NCBI GenBank assembly: GCA_014904985.1
Contig: MU128939.1
Span: 86,913 to 150,912, forward strand
Source of the DNA: Hydnum rufescens UP504
Taxonomy: Eukaryota > Basidiomycota > Agaricomycetes > Cantharellales > Hydnaceae
Direction of reading: 5' to 3'
DNA: 64,000 bases
Below are positions 59,614 to 64,000 of this stretch, piece by piece (positions within the stretch are counted from its first letter, which is position 1; every line of letters starts with the position of its first letter). A program made the translations under genes and the position numbers. The notes beneath the pieces are model-generated. The model was not told the DNA's origin. It saw only the letters and a list, made by a program, of their open reading frames with translations, and searched no databases.

Positions 59614-61008
59614 TGTTACAAGTCATACTCGCAACCTTGATAACGTACAGTACTCGAGATTACATCCCACAATCATGTGACTCTCCTCCTACTGTCCACT
59701 TGCTTACCCTTCTTAACACATTTCTTATTAATCCTCAACCTCATGCTTACCACTCACGGTGCTCCTTTATTCATCTCCACTTTCTTACCGCCGATTTCAT
59801 TGAAGTGCGGAAAATGACTCGAAATTTCTTGGGCCATCAAAACTTGAGCAATCAAAAAAAAGGAGGTGAAGAAAAATTTCCCTGAGATCAGATCTGCCAG
59901 AAGTAGAATCAATAGAACTACTGAGTCCTGCAAGCACCATATTAAGAGTGCACACAGGTAGTAGTCCCTCTCCGATTGATTCCCTTTGAGCATTCTTCAG
60001 CAAACTACCTTCAGTGAGAGATTTGACTCCAGATTCTTCCTCAAAGCCTAACCCCTCTAGCATATTGATGTGGTGTGTTTGTTACTTTCTGACCCTGAAT
60101 TGGGTTCCATTCTTCTGGTTTCCATCTTTCTCTCTTGTGCCATCCTCATCATGCCTTCCACTGACCACTATGAAGAAGACAAGAATCAGCAGCTGAAGGT
60201 CACTGTGTGACTGACTGTTATGTCTCAAGTATCTCAACTGAGTTCATCATGTACCTTACAGACAAGAACAGCAGCATCTAAACCCAAAACAGAGGTGGTC
60301 TCCAAATTTTTTCTCTTTGAGTTCAGACAAGAGCCCTCTGTTTTCTTCTGGAACAAGCTTATCCATGCATTTGACCCAAAGCATACAGCAATATATGAAT
60401 TTCACAAGGAGGTCTTTGATACTGTTGTGCCATTCAAGTGGTACTTTGAGGGGCATCTGTAAGTGCTCATATGCTGATATTACTGTTGGGCTCACTGATT
60501 GCATTATAAATTAGGGCAAAAGGGGCATTTTTTTCATTATGCCTCCCTTATCTCCACTTCTCTTCCAGAATTTTGAATTGTGGTCTGGAATGTATATAAA
60601 GGGGAGGGAGCATGTAAATAGTTGGTTTTTCCCCCTATCACAGTTTGAGGCACTGAAGTATTGCTGCTGTCTGGAGGAGGTTTCCCACTTGTCAAGACTG
60701 TACAGCTGCATTAAGACTGAATAGTGAAGAGGACAACTTCAGGGTGTGGCCTTGACATCTTTATTTTGTGACACTAATCTATTCCCTTGAACAATCACTG
60801 TTCATTGGGATTTTCTATTATCCAAAAAGACCTTCATTTCCCCAGACCTGAATATTCAAATTGTCCCCATGGCTCCCTTCATTTGTCCTCTCCTCAATGA
60901 CATGTACAGTAGTTGGATTGGTTCATAACCATCCTGCTTACATTGGGTATCATGCAGTAAAATGTACCTAGAATAATGATATGTTAGTAAAGAAAAAAAA
61001 ATGAAGGC
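59614..61008. other. CpG-free repeat-arm DNA
   Basis: No gene I can support. A plus-strand frame at 60220-60462 (ending in KEVFDTVVPFKWYFEGHL) may be a decayed transposon fragment. After a CpG at about 59,973 there is, by eye, no other until about 62,072. Confidence 0.45.
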
Positions 61009-61285
61009 AATGCCAAAAGAGCAGCCAGGGCTACTCTTTTGGCATCATGGTACACTGCATAATAAGAAAAAACTCACCTACTAGTACCACACACCTGCTG
61101 AAGTGGGTGTATGGTATGTGATGTCCTCTTCAGATGGGTCTTCATGGAGGGAAAAGACCTAGAAGAACAAATAATAATACATTAGTAAAAAAAAAAGAAA
61201 ACAGAGTTGCCAAAAGAGCAGCTCCTGCTGCTCTTTTGGCACTGGTGGGATTAGACATACCTAATATTACCACACACCTGCTTTG
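61009..61285. repeat. Double-hairpin cassettes, right arm (two copies)
   Basis: A stem TGCCAAAAGAGCAGCC with near-complement at 61011-61043, then ACCACACACC...GGTGTATGGT near 61,087, then a perfect 14-bp stem GCCAAAAGAGCAGC (61209-61222) with 61227-61240, then ACCACACACCTGCTTTGG. Same layout as the cassettes at 3.0-3.4 kb, with different but still paired outer stems. Confidence 0.8.
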
Positions 61286-61289
61286 GCAG

Positions 61290-62750
61290 TATGGAAGAAG
61301 GGTTGGGGGCTCTGATGACTGCCAAATCAAACTCTGGTTCAGCAGTGTGTAGATGAGAGACTGTATTTCTGTTGTTATTCAATGGGCTGGTTCACTCTGA
61401 TGGTTGATCACTCTCTAACAAGATGTATATGGTATTTAGTGAGGATAAGATTGTGATACAGACTAGCTATAGTCAATGATATATTGTGAGATGCTTGTGA
61501 AAGGCTTATACATATTGTGTTGGATTGTTTACTGCTATTTGTGTGTGCCTATTTGTGTCCTCCTGGTCAAAATGCAGATTTCAAGAGAGTTCTAGACTAG
61601 TATATGCATGATTCAGTGTGTTAATGTGTTTCTTTCTTCTTCCTGACTTGACTTTGTTATTGCTTACTTTTCCTTGGATGTCCAGCAACTCTAACCTTAG
61701 GTCCTGCAACTATCCTTGGCTTGGTATTTTGTGTAGAGGGCTTCCAGTGACTTAGTCTTAACAACCTTGTATATGACTTAGCTCCAGATGGCTTTTAGAT
61801 CAGTACTTTCTTCAGATGCAAGCAGATTTGTAGACAGTAGTATATTCCCAGTAGTAAGTAGATGGGGGGATACAGGAAAATCTACCAGCTTTTATGCCTT
61901 TCCAAGGTGGCTGTGTTTAAAGAGAAATGACTCACTCATATGTGAGTCATATGTGAGAACAATAGGGTTGCAAGGAAGGTGAGTCATTCATAAACAGAAC
62001 AATAGGGTTGTCAAGGAGGCTGTTATCTTGGTATCTGTGAAGCTCTGGGAGTCATTTGTGGCAATGGGAGACGAAATCAATGGATATTTCCCAGTTCTTG
62101 GAGATTAATTTGTCTGTAGTCCAGTGGTTAAGATGTTTATATCACTGGTTAATAATGGAAACAATGTGCATGGGGTTGGATTTGATGTGGAGACTGTAAT
62201 TTATATCTGTTATAGGCATGCTTAATATCATTTGATGTGGATTTTTAATAGCTTTCTGGACACAGTGATTATGAGCAGATCAGAGGTGAATTGATGGAGA
62301 AATTCATAAAATACTCATGGGTGTTGATCTTCACAGTAATATTGTTCTGTAGAGTGCAGTTTTGGTCTATACTTTGTGTGCTCAGGATCATTCAATGCAA
62401 AATTTTAACAGCTTTCTAGAGGTTGTGGTTCCAAGCAGATTGGATGTGAATTAACAGAGAAATTTGTTAAATACTGGAAGATTTGGATTTTGATAGTAAA
62501 ATTATTCTGTAGAGTGCAGTTTTGATCCATTCTTGGCATGTTTGGTACTATTTAAAAGGTGTGAATCATAGCTTTCCAACCATTATATGGGCAAGTGTTT
62601 CTGATCAAAATTGACAGAGTAATAGAATGAATTCTGTTTTCATGCATAGCTGTAATTAATTTTGTAATAGGTCACAGGATTGTTCCATAGGCCTGGATCA
62701 ATAGAAATTCACATTTTCTGACACTGGGTGTTTTTATCTTCCACACCAGA
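61290..62750. repeat. Long inverted repeat, right arm
   Basis: Diverged reverse complement of 4100-5645. Compared with the left arm, nearly every CG has become TG or CA. By eye one CpG remains (62,072). It includes the counterpart of the gag tail near 61,320 and a degraded TATA region near 61,900. Confidence 0.75.
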
Positions 62751-62784
62751 CCCCATGTGTGCATATAAGCTGGGCCCCAAGCAA

Positions 62785-63090
62785 GCCCACACCCCTGCTG
62801 TGGTGGGGGTGATCATTTACAGTATGTAATTTTCATTTTGCTACAAGTCTGCAAGAAGAGCAGCCACAGGCTGCTCTTCTTGGGTGCATGGGTGAGCCCC
62901 ACTGGGCAAGCCTACTGTATATAATAATAATAAATAAATAAATAATCCTAATGGCTAGGGGCCCCAGGGGCCCCTGGGCTGCTTGACCAGCCCCCTTGAC
63001 TGAATTGCAGGGGCCCCTGGGTCTGATATCTAGTTAGAGCATATAAATGCAACCTTTGAAGGATCTAGTTAGATACCAATAATTGGCTGA
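62785..63090. repeat. Hairpin cassette with GGGGCCCC and CTAGTTAGA blocks, right arm
   Basis: A CCCACACCCC / GGTGGGGGT hairpin, then the perfect 14-bp stem CAAGAAGAGCAGCC (62852-62865) with 62869-62882, an AT-rich spacer, GGGGCCCC palindromes (from about 62,957), two direct ATCTAGTTAGA copies and TGGCTGACCA. Same orientation and order as 3660-3935. Confidence 0.8.
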
Positions 63091-64000
63091 CCAGGCTGCT
63101 CCTCAGGTCACATGTTGTGATGATCTTAGTTTGGATATGACCAAACTAACACTGGGTGCATTATCTTATCTCTGAGAGCCCATTTTTATGCATTATGACA
63201 TATCAAGCCAGGTGCCTCATGAGTCTGACCTCTCAGTCCTGGAGACTATGAAGGCCAAATTCATGATGAAGCTAAAAGATAAATGGGCATGTTCAATCCA
63301 CTTGGGAAGGTGGTGCTATTGGCCACCTGGTACAGTGGATTGTGTTAATCTGACTCCAACTGCTTTTGGCATGTGGTCAACTGCACTGGTGAGTCCTCAT
63401 ATTTGTCCTAATGTGCAGAATACCTGAATTATTTGATGTAGTTCAAGGGAATTGCAACCATCAATGAACCCCCCAAGGTGGATTAGTGTAAGGCTATGGA
63501 TGAGAATGGTATTTCCCCTGATGACTCAGCAGACATGAGTGTATTCAATAGACTGGAGAGCCCTAGTTGCTTGGGTGAAATAGCAGGAAGGATATATTAT
63601 TAAAGAGTCCTTAGATCTGTAGGCAAGCTCAAGCTTGCCCTTTTATACTATGTACAAGACATTAAAGAAAATACAGGAGAACAGTAGAATGTTCAGGTGC
63701 TATACTACTGGCACTAACAAGAAGGATATAGAATGTTCTCTTAGGTATATTATTACCATAAGAGGGTGGTAGGGGAGTTGTGCTTGATACGGTGTTAAGT
63801 CCAAATAGGGGTATTGCCATTTTGGGCTGATTACATAATCAACTCTTTATTTTTTATTCCAATATGGATTACTTTGATCCTATGACACACAAGCTCTGTC
63901 CACTCTGCAGCACCCAGAGTCACATGGTCTTGCCAACAGCACCCACAGCTGTTGATCTTCCCAGGCTGGACCAATCTGTCCCTCAGTCAACACTGAATTC
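63091..64000. other. CpG-free tail of the window
   Basis: A short frame at 63188-63427 (MHYDISSQVPHESDLSVLET) could be a transposon fragment cut by stops. A single CpG is visible (about 63,790). Nothing else recognised. Confidence 0.4.

Overview
This window looks like nuclear DNA of a filamentous basidiomycete, most likely an Agaricomycete. Genes are split by many short GT-AG introns (about 50-65 nt). The protein families fit: a Cdc37, EBP2 and BUD22 core set, a WSC-domain GH71 alpha-1,3-glucanase, laccase-like multicopper oxidases and a KDZ-type transposase remnant. I found no bacterial features, CRISPR array, rRNA or convincing tRNA.

Layout. (1) 1-13.9 kb is a repeat-rich arm: a 40-bp minisatellite, a broken KDZ transposase, a family of hairpin cassettes, a long repeat whose inverted partner lies at 61.3-62.75 kb, a broken retrotransposon gag, and degenerate transposon-like reading frames. 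(2) 14.4-45.3 kb is a compact genic core: two paralogous small secreted cysteine-containing proteins (14.5 and 22.9 kb), an acyl-CoA ligase of the 4-coumarate-CoA ligase type, SDHAF1 and a ZCCHC10-like zinc knuckle protein (divergent), EBP2 and a p34/Irc6-like adaptin-binding protein (divergent, 51 bp apart), CDC37, a DDHD phospholipase, BUD22, a DUF4504-like protein, a secreted triple-WSC GH71 glucanase and a two-helix membrane protein. (3) 45.8-59.6 kb is a tandem duplication of a roughly 7-kb unit. Each copy carries one multicopper oxidase and one degenerate membrane-type reading frame, and a short third copy follows. (4) 59.6-64 kb is a second repeat arm with the inverted partner of the left repeat and more hairpin cassettes.

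Working together. The core mixes housekeeping genes (ribosome biogenesis by EBP2 and BUD22, Hsp90 client loading by CDC37, complex II assembly by SDHAF1, clathrin-adaptor handling by p34) with extracellular genes (glucanase, oxidases, small secreted proteins) and a CoA ligase. I see no evidence that they form one pathway.

The strongest unusual signals are near-total loss of CpG in the outer arms (by eye only two CpG between about 59,975 and 64,000), with every in-frame stop seen in the two dead transposon genes being TGA; a hairpin family whose stems vary but stay paired; a predicted 3-nt exon; and two oxidase copies, each off frame at a different base within about 20 bp. All models are by-eye translations without transcript data. 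Splice sites given to the base are those where frame and family conservation agree.
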